Assembly: GCA_947632255.1 (NCBI GenBank) | Contig: CANROL010000013.1 | Span: 1 to 13,895, forward strand | Source of the DNA: an uncultured Bacilli bacterium | GTDB taxonomy: Bacteria > Bacillota_I > Bacilli_A > RF39 > UBA660 | Length of the DNA stretch: 13,895 nucleotides | Direction of reading: 5' to 3' | Shown: positions 6,423 to 13,864 of the stretch, piece after piece | How positions within the stretch are numbered: the first letter of the stretch is position 1 | Layout of the letters: every line of letters starts with the position of its first letter | Translations under genes and position numbers: made by a program | The notes under the pieces: generated by a model | What the model was told of the DNA's origin: nothing | Seen by the model: only the letters and a program-made list of their open reading frames with translations | The model's database searches: none

Positions 6423-7988
6423 TTAAGTAACATCTGTAATAATACCACCAGGATTTTTAGCACAAACATTACACTGAGTACCAACAGCGCAATATTCAAA
6501 AGGACAATTTGCTGTACCATTACCATTATTAATATAATCAGATACCAGATTCAACACTGGTCGGAGCCCGAACGCGTTGCCGACGATGTCGCGGGTAAAG
6601 CTGCTGCGGCTGTTCACGCTGAAGACGCCCGTAGACGAACCAGCGAAGTCAAAGGGCGACATCGTCCAATAAGATTGATTATTATATAAATAATATTTCG
6701 TATTACTTTCTAACCAGTAATTTCCAGCATATACTTGCTCATCTATTGTTGTTAATCCTATTGGATATGTTAAACTTTGTGTTCCTTCACTTGCTTCTTG
6801 TACTGTATATAAATCATGCTCTTTATCTTCACATAAGAAGGTTGGTTCATGTGTTCGTGCGGTCCTTATATATCCTCCGTAGTTTGTCTTTTGTGTTCCT
6901 GTTCCTAAACTATCATTTCTTTCATATGTTGCATAATCATATGCAGTTCTATCACCACAAAATCCTGCATTTTTATCTATGTATCCTGCATTATATTCAT
7001 CTATTAAATTATCTGCAAACCATTTTTCTAATACTGTTTTTGCATTACTATCTGTTGTATGTCCATTTTTCTCACCTAATGTATACTGATATCCTACATA
7101 TTCTGCTTGATCAGATGAATTATTAAATTTATAACTTCCTATCATTGTTCCGGCTCCTGTTTGAGCTGGCGCATTTCCATTTGTTGATGTTCCTGCATAT
7201 ATCATTCTGATACTTCCATCACCATTTATGCGAATGATACGCCACCAAATATCTTCATTATATCCATAAAGTTTTATACATGCGTTAGTGCTATAACCTG
7301 TATCGCTTTCACATTCTTCCTGTGATGAATAATTTTTAGGACTACCCCAAGAATATTTATTTTTAAACCATATTTCAACATCAGTCTTACCAAATTTGAC
7401 ATAATTGTTTTCAACTGTGCCTCTAAAATAATAACTAGTTGTTCCATTTTCATCTGCTGCTTCATATATCCCATTTTCAGTTAATGAACATCCATCACTA
7501 CAACTAGTCCCTGTAAAGTGAGCTGTGTTACCTTTTGATACTAAATCTTTATTTAGTGTTGTTAATTGAGCTAATGTTTTTTCTGATGGTGATTTTTCTT
7601 TATCAAAATATATTATGCATTTACTTCTTTTAGGTAATTCTTTTATTACATGTTCACCAGCACTATTAGTATATATTTTATTCTTTATTTGATTGTCTTC
7701 ATCATCTAAATCTACATAACAATATGTTTTATCTACATTTACTGTATATCCTTTACCTGGCATTACTTCTACTTCTGTATAATCTTCACCATCTTTTTGA
7801 TATATACCTAATATCTTAAAATCATATGGTGTATAATTTATTACTCCATCCACGATTGTTACATGATCGGTTGATGTAAATGAAGCATGACTTACAAATA
7901 TAGTTATAACTAATATTAAACTAGTTACTATTAAAGTTGTTATAAGTATTTTCTTTTTATCTAGAGTTTTTAATGTTACAAACTTCAT
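6423..7988 (-). CDS. Membrane-anchored surface protein with hypervariable-looking C-type-lectin-like domain
   Basis: 521 aa. A short basic cytoplasmic end and one hydrophobic helix (about 13-33) act as signal anchor. An extracellular region (about 40-135) follows, then a Cys-containing domain (WWRIIRINGDGSIRMIY at 248-264; TFLCEDKE at 383-390) and a patch from W441 to L481 ending GLRPVLNL, which recalls the closing motif of the C-type-lectin/formylglycine-generating-enzyme fold. A Cys-rich tail ends in IITDVT. The patch (6546-6668) is GC-rich and dominated by NNC codons, unlike the rest of the gene. Translation appears coupled to a 24-codon upstream ORF with an 11-G tract; the gene's own Shine-Dalgarno AAAGGGGTGG lies in a hairpin. 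A paralogue begins at the left edge of the window. I infer an antigen or adhesin varied in both expression and sequence; the ligand is unknown. Confidence 0.85.
   Translation of the reverse strand: MKFVTLKTLDKKKILITTLIVTSLILVITIFVSHASFTSTDHVTIVDGVINYTPYDFKILGIYQKDGEDYTEVEVMPGKGYTVNVDKTYCYVDLDDEDNQIKNKIYTNSAGEHVIKELPKRSKCIIYFDKEKSPSEKTLAQLTTLNKDLVSKGNTAHFTGTSCSDGCSLTENGIYEAADENGTTSYYFRGTVENNYVKFGKTDVEIWFKNKYSWGSPKNYSSQEECESDTGYSTNACIKLYGYNEDIWWRIIRINGDGSIRMIYAGTSTNGNAPAQTGAGTMIGSYKFNNSSDQAEYVGYQYTLGEKNGHTTDSNAKTVLEKWFADNLIDEYNAGYIDKNAGFCGDRTAYDYATYERNDSLGTGTQKTNYGGYIRTARTHEPTFLCEDKEHDLYTVQEASEGTQSLTYPIGLTTIDEQVYAGNYWLESNTKYYLYNNQSYWTMSPFDFAGSSTGVFSVNSRSSFTRDIVGNAFGLRPVLNLVSDYINNGNGTANCPFEYCAVGTQCNVCAKNPGGIITDVT
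6544..6561 (-). repeat. Short inverted repeat at the 3' end of the GC-rich patch
   Basis: ACCAG (6544-6548) and CTGGT (6557-6561) can form a 5-bp stem with an 8-base loop at the downstream (coding 3') end of the patch, over the codons for R-P-V-L-N-L. Diversity-generating retroelements often have a stem-loop near this end of the variable region. Five bases is short and may be chance. Confidence 0.3.
6546..6668 (-). other. GC-rich variable-region-like patch in the surface protein gene
   Basis: Codons 441-481. The core 6561-6660 counts 63 G+C in 100 bases inside DNA that is otherwise strongly AT-rich. Of 32 codons from S444 to L475, 21 end in C, while the flanking codons are mostly A/T-ending. 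NNC codons are what results when AAC codons of a template repeat are mutated at A during retrohoming. The position, ending in GLRPVLNL, fits a C-type-lectin variable region. No template repeat or reverse transcriptase is in the window, so a donor elsewhere, or recombination with paralogues, is assumed. Confidence 0.55.
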
Positions 7989-8059
7989 ATATTAACCACC
8001 CCTTTAGTTAATATATTTATTCTATTAACAACCCCCCCCCCCGCGCAAATTTGTTCCAT
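7985..8059 (-). CDS. Leader uORF through an 11-G tract, stop overlaps the surface-protein ATG
   Basis: A 24-codon ORF starting at ATG 8059-8057, preceded by Shine-Dalgarno AGGAGAG (8072-8066) with a 6-base spacer. The peptide begins MEQICAGGGVVNRINI and ends LTKGVVNI. It stops at TGA (7987-7985), overlapping the ATG of the 521-aa protein as ATGA. With ten G the frame stops at TAA 8019-8017; with twelve it stops at TAA 8027-8025. Both lie before the hairpin arm that begins at 8016. Frame, start context and terminal residues match the cassette at 8-85 despite differing lengths. The main frame has a TAA two codons upstream of its ATG, so slippage cannot create a fusion protein; the effect must be on coupling. 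Confidence 0.65.
   Translation of the reverse strand: MEQICAGGGVVNRINILTKGVVNI
7987..8016 (-). promoter_or_regulatory. Hairpin enclosing the surface-protein RBS
   Basis: Perfect 10-bp arms (7987-7996 ATATATTAAC and 8007-8016 GTTAATATAT) enclose a 10-base loop. In the mRNA the loop is TAAAGGGGTG, most of the Shine-Dalgarno, and the helix reaches the first bases of the AUG. The arms equal those of the cassette at 10-36 while the loop has diverged, which points to selection on the structure or the arm sequence. Confidence 0.7.
8032..8042 (-). repeat. Poly-G tract (11 G), phase-variation candidate
   Basis: Eleven C on the plus strand, read as G in the leader ORF mRNA. Homopolymer runs of this length commonly slip during replication. 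The length here keeps the uORF open to the ATGA junction; changes that are not multiples of three would close it. Confidence 0.8.
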
Positions 8060-8163
8060 TTCTATCTCTCCTATTCTTTGATTTTTTTCATAGATTTGTG
8101 AATTATTTTACCCACTTATCTATCTTTTAACTATTTTAATAATAACATTTATTTTTATATTTT

Positions 8164-11100
8164 TCAACTACTTACTTTATCTTTTACAATAATTGGTACT
8201 TCTTTTAAATTATTATCTAAGATAGAATATAGATATAAATTAATCTTTTTATTAGATATACTTTTTACATAATTATAATAAACATTTAATTGTTTAGTAT
8301 ATTCTTTATCATTGATATTCTTTAATTTATAATCTATTATTTTAATTTCATCTGGATATTCTAACATTAAATCAATAATACCATGATATTCTATATTTTC
8401 TTCTTTAAAAATAAATTCTAATTCTTGATATATATTTGGAGTTATTAAATCAAAAGTATTTTGTAAATTATTGACATACTTATTATTAATATTTAAATCT
8501 TTTAAATTAGTTAATTCTAACATCTCATGAATACTAGTACCATAAGCTAAAGTTTGGGCTTGTTTTAAATCAATTAATTCTTTAATTGTTTTAGAAGCAT
8601 GAGAATTATCAATTATTTCTTTAAGAGTATTTAATTCTTGAAATTTAATTTTGTTATTATCTTTACTTAACTCAGGATTTCTTAAGTTTATTTTTTGATA
8701 ATCATGAGTTAATTCTAAATCTTCTAAATTAATTATTTTAGTATATTTACTTAAATTTAAACTAATAGATGTAAATATATCATAAAATGAACGATAATTA
8801 AGACCAATATTTAAATCTACTTGGTTATTAATAAGACCTTCTTTATTAAATTCAGGTATAACAATAATTATTTTTTCTTTACTTCTTGTTAAAGCTACAT
8901 ATAATAATCTAATCTTTTCTGATATTTCTTCTTTATAATAATTATTTTTAACTAATTCTTTTACAAATAAAGTACCAATACCTTCTTTAAAATAAGGAGT
9001 TATAATTCCATAATTTTTATCATAAATAAATCTTTTAGTTAAATCTTTAAAATTAAATTTATTTTTTAAACCAGCATAATAACATATAGGAAATTGTAAA
9101 CCTTTAGATTTATGAATATTCATTATTTTAACACAATTTAAAGTACTTTTACCCACTTTATATTTAATAGTATCATCACTTGTAATCATTTCTTCTAAAT
9201 AATCTTTAAAATCTTTGATAGTTAAACCTAAATCTTCAGCATTAGAAGCTAAATTTAAAATATAATCTATTCTTTCTATAGAATTATTAATATCCCCGAC
9301 TTTTATTAATTTTTCATAAAAATTAAATTTATTAATTATTTCTTCAATTATAATACTAGGTGTTTTTAAACCAATATTATTAGTTAATTCTTTACATGTA
9401 GTATATATATCAGTTTTAAATATTTTATTATTAGTAATAATATCTAATATTTCATTATCCGTATATTCTTTTAAAAAACTTCTAGCAATACTAACAAAAT
9501 TATATTTAAATTCTTGATCATATTCTTTATTAGCAACTTTAATAATAAATCCTAAAATATTTTTTAATATTATCATATCTTGTTCCATAGTTAAATCTGT
9601 ATCATCATTAATTTCTAAAGGAATATTAAAATATTCGAATATTCTTTTATATAAAGGCATATCTCGACCACGATCTAAGATAAGACAAAAATCACTATAA
9701 ATAACTTTTCTTAATTTTTTTAAATCAAAATCATATATTTCATAATTATTATTAATTTTATTTAATATATCTTTAGCAATGATAAAAGCTTCTATTTCAC
9801 TATTAGAATATGTTTTATCTTCAGTGTATTTTAAGATATCTAAATGATTATTTTCCTCAGTTTTACCTTCTTCTTCATAAGCATTATTACCAAAAATCAT
9901 AGCTTGCCTATCTTGATAATTAATACCCCCAATAGAATCAGTCATAACTAAATTAAAGATAGTATTAATATCTTCTAAAACTTCTTTTCTTGATCTAAAG
10001 TTTTCTAATAAATCAATTACAATACCTCCCTTATTATCTTTATATAAATCATATTTATTTTTAAAGATATTAGGGTTAGCATTTCTAAAGCGATAAATAG
10101 ATTGTTTAATATCCCCCACCATATAAACATTATTATTACTAATATTTTGAATAAATTCTTCTTGTAAATCACTAGTATCTTGATATTCATCTATTAATAT
10201 TTCATTAAAATAATTTTTTAATTCTTCTTTAATATTTTGATTATCTTTTACTATTTTAATAGCCATTTTAGCAATATCATTAAATTCAAAAGCATTATTT
10301 TGATATTTATAATTAGTTAATCTTTTATCTAAATTAGTAATAATATTAATAATACTACTAGTATATTTTTTGGTACTAAAATAACTTTCTTTTAATTCAT
10401 CATAATTATAAGAACATAAATCTTTAATATTATTACCTAAATCTTTTATTTCTTGATAAAGTTTTTTTTCATCATCTTCTAGACCTCTTAAACTAATTTT
10501 AAAATCCACTTTAGCTAAATTATCATACTTTTGGGGATTAAATACTTTAGAATAAGTATTATAGACTTTTTGATATTTTTCACTATCTACTAGATCCCCA
10601 AATAACATTATTTTATTTTCTAAATCAAGACATAAATTTTTTAAATAATTAAAATATTCTGCAATTAATTTATTAAAATATTCTTCATTATAAAAATTAG
10701 TTAAATAATTATTTAAATATTCTTCTTTATCAATTCTTAAATCTAAACCATTTTTAATATTTAAAATAACTTTTTTAATTTCGGTATCATCTCTTACAGT
10801 AAAGTCATTAATTAAGTTTAAAAAATCTTCATCTTTTTTAGCATAAAATTCATTAAATAAATCATCCAGAATTTTTTTCTTTTCTAAATTAATGATGGAA
10901 GTATCAATTATTTTTACTTCCGGACTAATATTAAGTAAATAATGATATTTTTTAACAATACTTAAAGCATAAGCATCAAAAGTCGTAATATATGCTGTAT
11001 CTAAATATTCTAAAGCCTCTTTTAAGTTATTTTTTTTAATTTCTTTTCTAATTCTATTTTTCATTTCCCCCGCAGCTTCATTAGTAAAAGTTAAAACTAA

Positions 11101-11247
11101 TATTTTTCTGATATCAACCCCATCTTGAAGTTTTCTTAAAACTCTTTGGGTTAACACCGCCGTTTTTCCGGATCCGGCTCCCGCGGAAACAATTATATTA
11201 GTTCCCTCTTTTTCAACAGCATCACTTTGACTAGGCGTTAACTTCAT
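8164..11247 (-). CDS. addA: AddA: helicase-nuclease subunit A of the AddAB (RexAB) complex
   Basis: AddA is the ATP-driven 3'-5' helicase and one of the two nucleases of the AddAB end-resection complex, which prepares double-strand breaks for RecA. Numbered from the upstream GTG (subtract 3 for the ATG): Walker A SAGAGSGKT (24-32), motif Ia LTFTNEAA (55-62), motif II IDEYQDTS (355-362), motif III VGDIKQSIYRFR (380-391), motif V NIHKSKGLQFP (713-723), motif VI LLYVALTRSKEK (784-795). The C-terminal PD-(D/E)XK nuclease has H910 in GTSIHEML, D962 in GIIDLM, and D975 and K977 in IIDYK. It is somewhat short for AddA (usually about 1,200 aa). I take ATG 11247 (1,027 aa) as the start because the alternative GTG at 11256 forms part of Shine-Dalgarno GGGAGGTG. 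It overlaps the addB end by 17 bases and the two are probably coupled. The stop is TGA. Confidence 0.93.
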   Translation of the reverse strand: MKLTPSQSDAVEKEGTNIIVSAGAGSGKTAVLTQRVLRKLQDGVDIRKILVLTFTNEAAGEMKNRIRKEIKKNNLKEALEYLDTAYITTFDAYALSIVKKYHYLLNISPEVKIIDTSIINLEKKKILDDLFNEFYAKKDEDFLNLINDFTVRDDTEIKKVILNIKNGLDLRIDKEEYLNNYLTNFYNEEYFNKLIAEYFNYLKNLCLDLENKIMLFGDLVDSEKYQKVYNTYSKVFNPQKYDNLAKVDFKISLRGLEDDEKKLYQEIKDLGNNIKDLCSYNYDELKESYFSTKKYTSSIINIITNLDKRLTNYKYQNNAFEFNDIAKMAIKIVKDNQNIKEELKNYFNEILIDEYQDTSDLQEEFIQNISNNNVYMVGDIKQSIYRFRNANPNIFKNKYDLYKDNKGGIVIDLLENFRSRKEVLEDINTIFNLVMTDSIGGINYQDRQAMIFGNNAYEEEGKTEENNHLDILKYTEDKTYSNSEIEAFIIAKDILNKINNNYEIYDFDLKKLRKVIYSDFCLILDRGRDMPLYKRIFEYFNIPLEINDDTDLTMEQDMIILKNILGFIIKVANKEYDQEFKYNFVSIARSFLKEYTDNEILDIITNNKIFKTDIYTTCKELTNNIGLKTPSIIIEEIINKFNFYEKLIKVGDINNSIERIDYILNLASNAEDLGLTIKDFKDYLEEMITSDDTIKYKVGKSTLNCVKIMNIHKSKGLQFPICYYAGLKNKFNFKDLTKRFIYDKNYGIITPYFKEGIGTLFVKELVKNNYYKEEISEKIRLLYVALTRSKEKIIIVIPEFNKEGLINNQVDLNIGLNYRSFYDIFTSISLNLSKYTKIINLEDLELTHDYQKINLRNPELSKDNNKIKFQELNTLKEIIDNSHASKTIKELIDLKQAQTLAYGTSIHEMLELTNLKDLNINNKYVNNLQNTFDLITPNIYQELEFIFKEENIEYHGIIDLMLEYPDEIKIIDYKLKNINDKEYTKQLNVYYNYVKSISNKKINLYLYSILDNNLKEVPIIVKDKVSS

Positions 11248-13540
11248 CTTCTTCACCTCCCAATATTACTTCATCTTCTTTAGTTTTATAGCATATATCT
11301 TTAAATAAACAATACTCACAACTATTTATTTTAGATGGTTTTATTTTAGGATTAATCATAAACTTACCATTTAAAATATCATCTATAGCGGCATCTATTT
11401 TATTATCTACTAAAGATGTTAAATCATCCATTTCTTCTTCACTTAAAACTTTATAATTATTTAAAACACCATTGCTATATTTTAAACCTTTAATAATATG
11501 CCCATCTGGATATTCATCATCTATTAGAGCAATAATACTTTCTAAATTATTCGTATATCCTTGTAATCTTAAATTAGTATATCTTACTTCATCTAAACTT
11601 TTTTTACTAATATTAGGTAAATCATTAATAACTTCTTGAATATAAAAACCTCCAATAATAGCATCTTTAAATTTATCAGATTTTTTAAGTAAATATAAAT
11701 ATATAGGTAACTGCATATGTAAACCATCTTTAATTAAATCTAAATCAATAACTGTTTTACCTGTTTTATAATCAATAACCATTAAAACTTCTCTATTATT
11801 TATTTCTTGATACATAACTTTATCTATTAAACCTTTAAAAGTTATTTTATAATCATCTTGATCTTTATAAACATTAAATTTTTCTTCAAATAAATATTTA
11901 TTTAACTTAGAATGTTTATTTTGTTCTTTAATAACTTTAATTACTTTAATTAATTCTGTTTGTAATTTTTCTAAATAAAAATATTCTTTAGGCCCTAATT
12001 CATATTTATTATCTTTAACATAATTCATAATTTCTTCCGTAATATTAATATCTCTTTTTAAAGCTTCTTCTAAAATATAATGCGTTATATTACCTAATTT
12101 TAATTTAAAAGATTCTTCTTCTTTATTAATATTTAAAATATAACTTAAATAATATTTAAAAGCACATTCATAATAAGCTTCAATACTAGTATAAGCTAAA
12201 TTAAGTTCATTATTTAATCTTTTCTTTAATAAATTAAGATTAATTTCTTTAAAAATATGATTATATTCTCGATATGGAATATTTAAACTATTTTGATATA
12301 AACCTAAATACTCATCAGTAATATTATATTTAATTAAATTATCTAACATATTCGTATAAGTTATTTTACTATTAAGTAAAGAATAACTTATATAAGGATT
12401 ATTATCTATTTTATTAACATTTAAATTAAGTTCATCAATTAAGATAGATGGATAACATTCACCTTTTTTATTATGTAATTTATAAGTAATAACTAAATTA
12501 GTTAAACTATTTAAAGTATTTATTAATTCTTCTTTAGTTAACCGATTTAAATCTAAAGAATTAGATAAATTAAGTAAATCTTTTTCTTTATCACTTAAGT
12601 AATCTTCATCTTTCTTTATTTTAGGATAATCATTAATATTAAAACCTAATAAAAAGACATAATCATCTTTATTTACTTCTTCTAAATTAGTTAAACTAAC
12701 TGCATTTAGATATTTAATACTATCTAATTTAGTATTTTTTAAATCATTTATTATAAAATATTTTCTTATATCTTTATTAGAAATATCAACACTTTTATTA
12801 ATAATAGTTATTAAATCATTAACATCATATTTTTCTTTTAATAAATCTATATTATCTTTTATATCTAAATTATCATAATTATTTAAAAATTCTTGAGCGA
12901 TTAAGGTACTATAATAATTACTATTACTATTAATATTTAAAGGAATATTAAATATATTAAACATTCTTTTTAATATATTATGATATTCTTCTTGAGCAAC
13001 AATTTTAATTTTATTTAATTCTACTTTCCTATTAATTAATTCACATATTTTATTTAAAACAAATAATACTTCACTATTTATTTCATCAGCTTCATAAACT
13101 AAAGGTATAAAAATATTTTCATCAAGACTCTTTATAGTATATTTATAATCTTTTAAAATTAATTTTTCTTCTTTAGTTAATTCTCTATTTTGATACACAA
13201 TAAGATTTTTATTATTTAAATATTCTTTAAAATTTAAAGTTTTAATTAATAAATTATTTTCTTCTAATTCTTGTTTTAAATTATTTAAAAACTTAATTTT
13301 AGGATTATCTATATCTTGTAAAAAATATAAATTTTCAATATATGTTTTAGCTATATCCATATTAACTTGATATTTATTCATAATATAAAATAATGTTTTA
13401 TTATCATAATCAAAATATAGTTTCTTTTTTAATTCTTGAAAACTATAAAATTTTAAATTACATAATATTTTCTTAATACTTAATTCTTTTAAAATTCTTT
13501 TTTTATTGTTATTATTCGTAATTATAATTGTAACATCCAT
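11231..13540 (-). CDS. addB: AddB: nuclease/iron-sulfur subunit B of AddAB, short and without Walker A
   Basis: The partner of AddA, carrying the second nuclease and usually the Chi-scanning inactive helicase. Numbered from the upstream TTG at 13549 (subtract 3 for ATG): the C-terminal PD-(D/E)XK domain has GNITHYILEE (H490), GLIDKV (D576), VIDYKTGK (D593, K595) and QLPIYLYL (613-620). The four cysteines of the AddB iron-sulfur cluster are C462 (YYECAFKYYL) and C744, C747, C753 in CEYCLFKDIC. At 769-772 aa it is well below the usual 1,100 or more. The N-terminus (TIIITNNNNKKRIL) has no GxxGxGKT loop, so ATP binding is not expected. Two starts are possible: TTG 13549 or ATG 13540. Neither has a strong ribosome site; I prefer ATG because the promoter -10 lies at 13554-13564. 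First gene of the addBA operon. Confidence 0.85.
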   Translation of the reverse strand: MDVTIIITNNNNKKRILKELSIKKILCNLKFYSFQELKKKLYFDYDNKTLFYIMNKYQVNMDIAKTYIENLYFLQDIDNPKIKFLNNLKQELEENNLLIKTLNFKEYLNNKNLIVYQNRELTKEEKLILKDYKYTIKSLDENIFIPLVYEADEINSEVLFVLNKICELINRKVELNKIKIVAQEEYHNILKRMFNIFNIPLNINSNSNYYSTLIAQEFLNNYDNLDIKDNIDLLKEKYDVNDLITIINKSVDISNKDIRKYFIINDLKNTKLDSIKYLNAVSLTNLEEVNKDDYVFLLGFNINDYPKIKKDEDYLSDKEKDLLNLSNSLDLNRLTKEELINTLNSLTNLVITYKLHNKKGECYPSILIDELNLNVNKIDNNPYISYSLLNSKITYTNMLDNLIKYNITDEYLGLYQNSLNIPYREYNHIFKEINLNLLKKRLNNELNLAYTSIEAYYECAFKYYLSYILNINKEEESFKLKLGNITHYILEEALKRDINITEEIMNYVKDNKYELGPKEYFYLEKLQTELIKVIKVIKEQNKHSKLNKYLFEEKFNVYKDQDDYKITFKGLIDKVMYQEINNREVLMVIDYKTGKTVIDLDLIKDGLHMQLPIYLYLLKKSDKFKDAIIGGFYIQEVINDLPNISKKSLDEVRYTNLRLQGYTNNLESIIALIDDEYPDGHIIKGLKYSNGVLNNYKVLSEEEMDDLTSLVDNKIDAAIDDILNGKFMINPKIKPSKINSCEYCLFKDICYKTKEDEVILGGEEDEVNA

Positions 13541-13558
13541 CTTTATCAACTCAATTAT

Positions 13559-13567
13559 ATTGTACCA
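13559..13567 (-). promoter_or_regulatory. Extended -10 promoter of addBA
   Basis: The minus strand reads TGGTACAAT (13567-13559), an extended -10 with TG one base before TACAAT; an overlapping TATAAT lies at 13559-13554. No good -35 is seen at 17 bases (TTAACT at 19 bases is the nearest). The predicted start is near 13547-13552, giving a leader of only about 7-12 bases before ATG 13540, consistent with the lack of a clear Shine-Dalgarno. Confidence 0.45.
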
Positions 13568-13632
13568 TAAAATAATCTTAAAAAGTTAAAAATAAAGAAA
13601 ATATTATGAAAATTTTTTAACCAATTTCTGTT

Positions 13633-13657
13633 AAAAAAACTCTATCATTTGATAGAG
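13633..13657 (-). terminator. Intrinsic terminator of the structured RNA
   Basis: A 7-bp stem (CTCTATC 13640-13646 with GATAGAG 13651-13657) with a 4-base loop is followed on the minus strand by seven T (complement of 13633-13639). A-U pairs on both sides could lengthen the stem. It ends the RNA beginning near 13783 and separates it from the addBA promoter. Confidence 0.85.
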
Positions 13658-13680
13658 CTTTTAATTGCATTTTCAATCGG

Positions 13681-13770
13681 GATCATTTATAACTCGCACC
13701 ACCCGTAAGCGACTAACATTTCACGATTTGAATCATTTATACCCCGCACCATCAATAAGCGGCTAACATT
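13681..13770 (-). repeat. Two-unit tandem repeat, 50-base period
   Basis: 13681-13720 and 13731-13770 align without gaps, with seven differences in 40. Conserved on the minus strand are AATGTTAG, the stem with flanking TTA and GGT of the loop, and TATAAATGAT. The differences fall in the loop centre, the stem pair and the segment just after the stem. The 10-base linkers are not conserved. Confidence 0.85.
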
Positions 13771-13789
13771 TTCTTAAAAATGCAATTAT

Positions 13790-13818
13790 AATATACTATA
13801 TTTTAAGATAAATGTCAA
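13790..13818 (-). promoter_or_regulatory. Strong promoter of the structured RNA
   Basis: Minus-strand -35 TTGACA (13818-13813), a perfect consensus hexamer, then exactly 17 bases and -10 TATATT (13795-13790). The predicted start is near 13783, inside the left arm of the closing inverted repeat. It lies directly after the tRNA terminator, so it drives only the RNA. Confidence 0.8.
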
Positions 13819-13822
13819 TATT

Positions 13823-13851
13823 AAGAAAAAAATCTTCTAAATTAGAAGATT
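13823..13851 (-). terminator. Intrinsic terminator downstream of the tRNA
   Basis: A stem of 8 to 10 bp (AATCTTCTAA 13831-13840 with TTAGAAGATT 13842-13851; realistic loop of five bases) is followed on the minus strand by seven T and then C (complement of 13824-13830). It lies 13 bases beyond the tRNA CCA end. Confidence 0.85.
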
Positions 13852-13864
13852 AATAATCAAATAA

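Larger units (their letters stand above)
13633..13783 (-). ncRNA. Unidentified structured RNA with two tandem hairpin units
   Basis: A transcript of about 150 nt framed by a consensus promoter and an intrinsic terminator. Its ends pair through an exact inverted repeat (13662-13673 with 13777-13788, TAATTGCATTTT / AAAATGCAATTA). Inside are two 40-nt units offset by exactly 50 bases, identical at 33 of 40 positions. Each has a 4-bp stem around an 11-nt loop: CCGC/GCGG in the 5' unit (13759-13762 with 13744-13747) and TCGC/GCGA in the 3' unit (13709-13712 with 13694-13697). The outer pair therefore changes from C-G to U-A, one compensatory change. No start codon with a ribosome site and usable frame is seen. 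I do not recognise the family. It could be a small RNA, or a leader/riboswitch acting on addBA; the separate addBA promoter favours the former. Confidence 0.7.

Noticed and set aside
6746..7126. A 126-aa open frame on the plus strand inside the surface-protein gene
   Set aside because: It is a low-complexity Leu/His-rich translation antisense to a well-supported gene, with no convincing start context; a shadow frame.
8073..8163. A promoter for the 521-aa surface protein between addA and its leader
   Set aside because: TAAAAT (8110-8105) and TATGAA (8092-8087) were considered, but neither has an acceptable -35 at 16-18 bases. No terminator is seen after addA either, so read-through from addBA or an unrecognised promoter remain open.
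11248..11256. GTG at 11256 as the addA start
   Set aside because: This GTG is part of the Shine-Dalgarno GGGAGGTG; the ATG at 11247 sits at proper distance from it.
13681..13770. Tandem repeats as the RNA antitoxin of a type III (ToxIN-like) system or as a small CRISPR array
   Set aside because: Downstream is addB, not a toxin of about 170 aa; the repeats are only two, differ at seven positions and have 10-base linkers, unlike CRISPR spacers.
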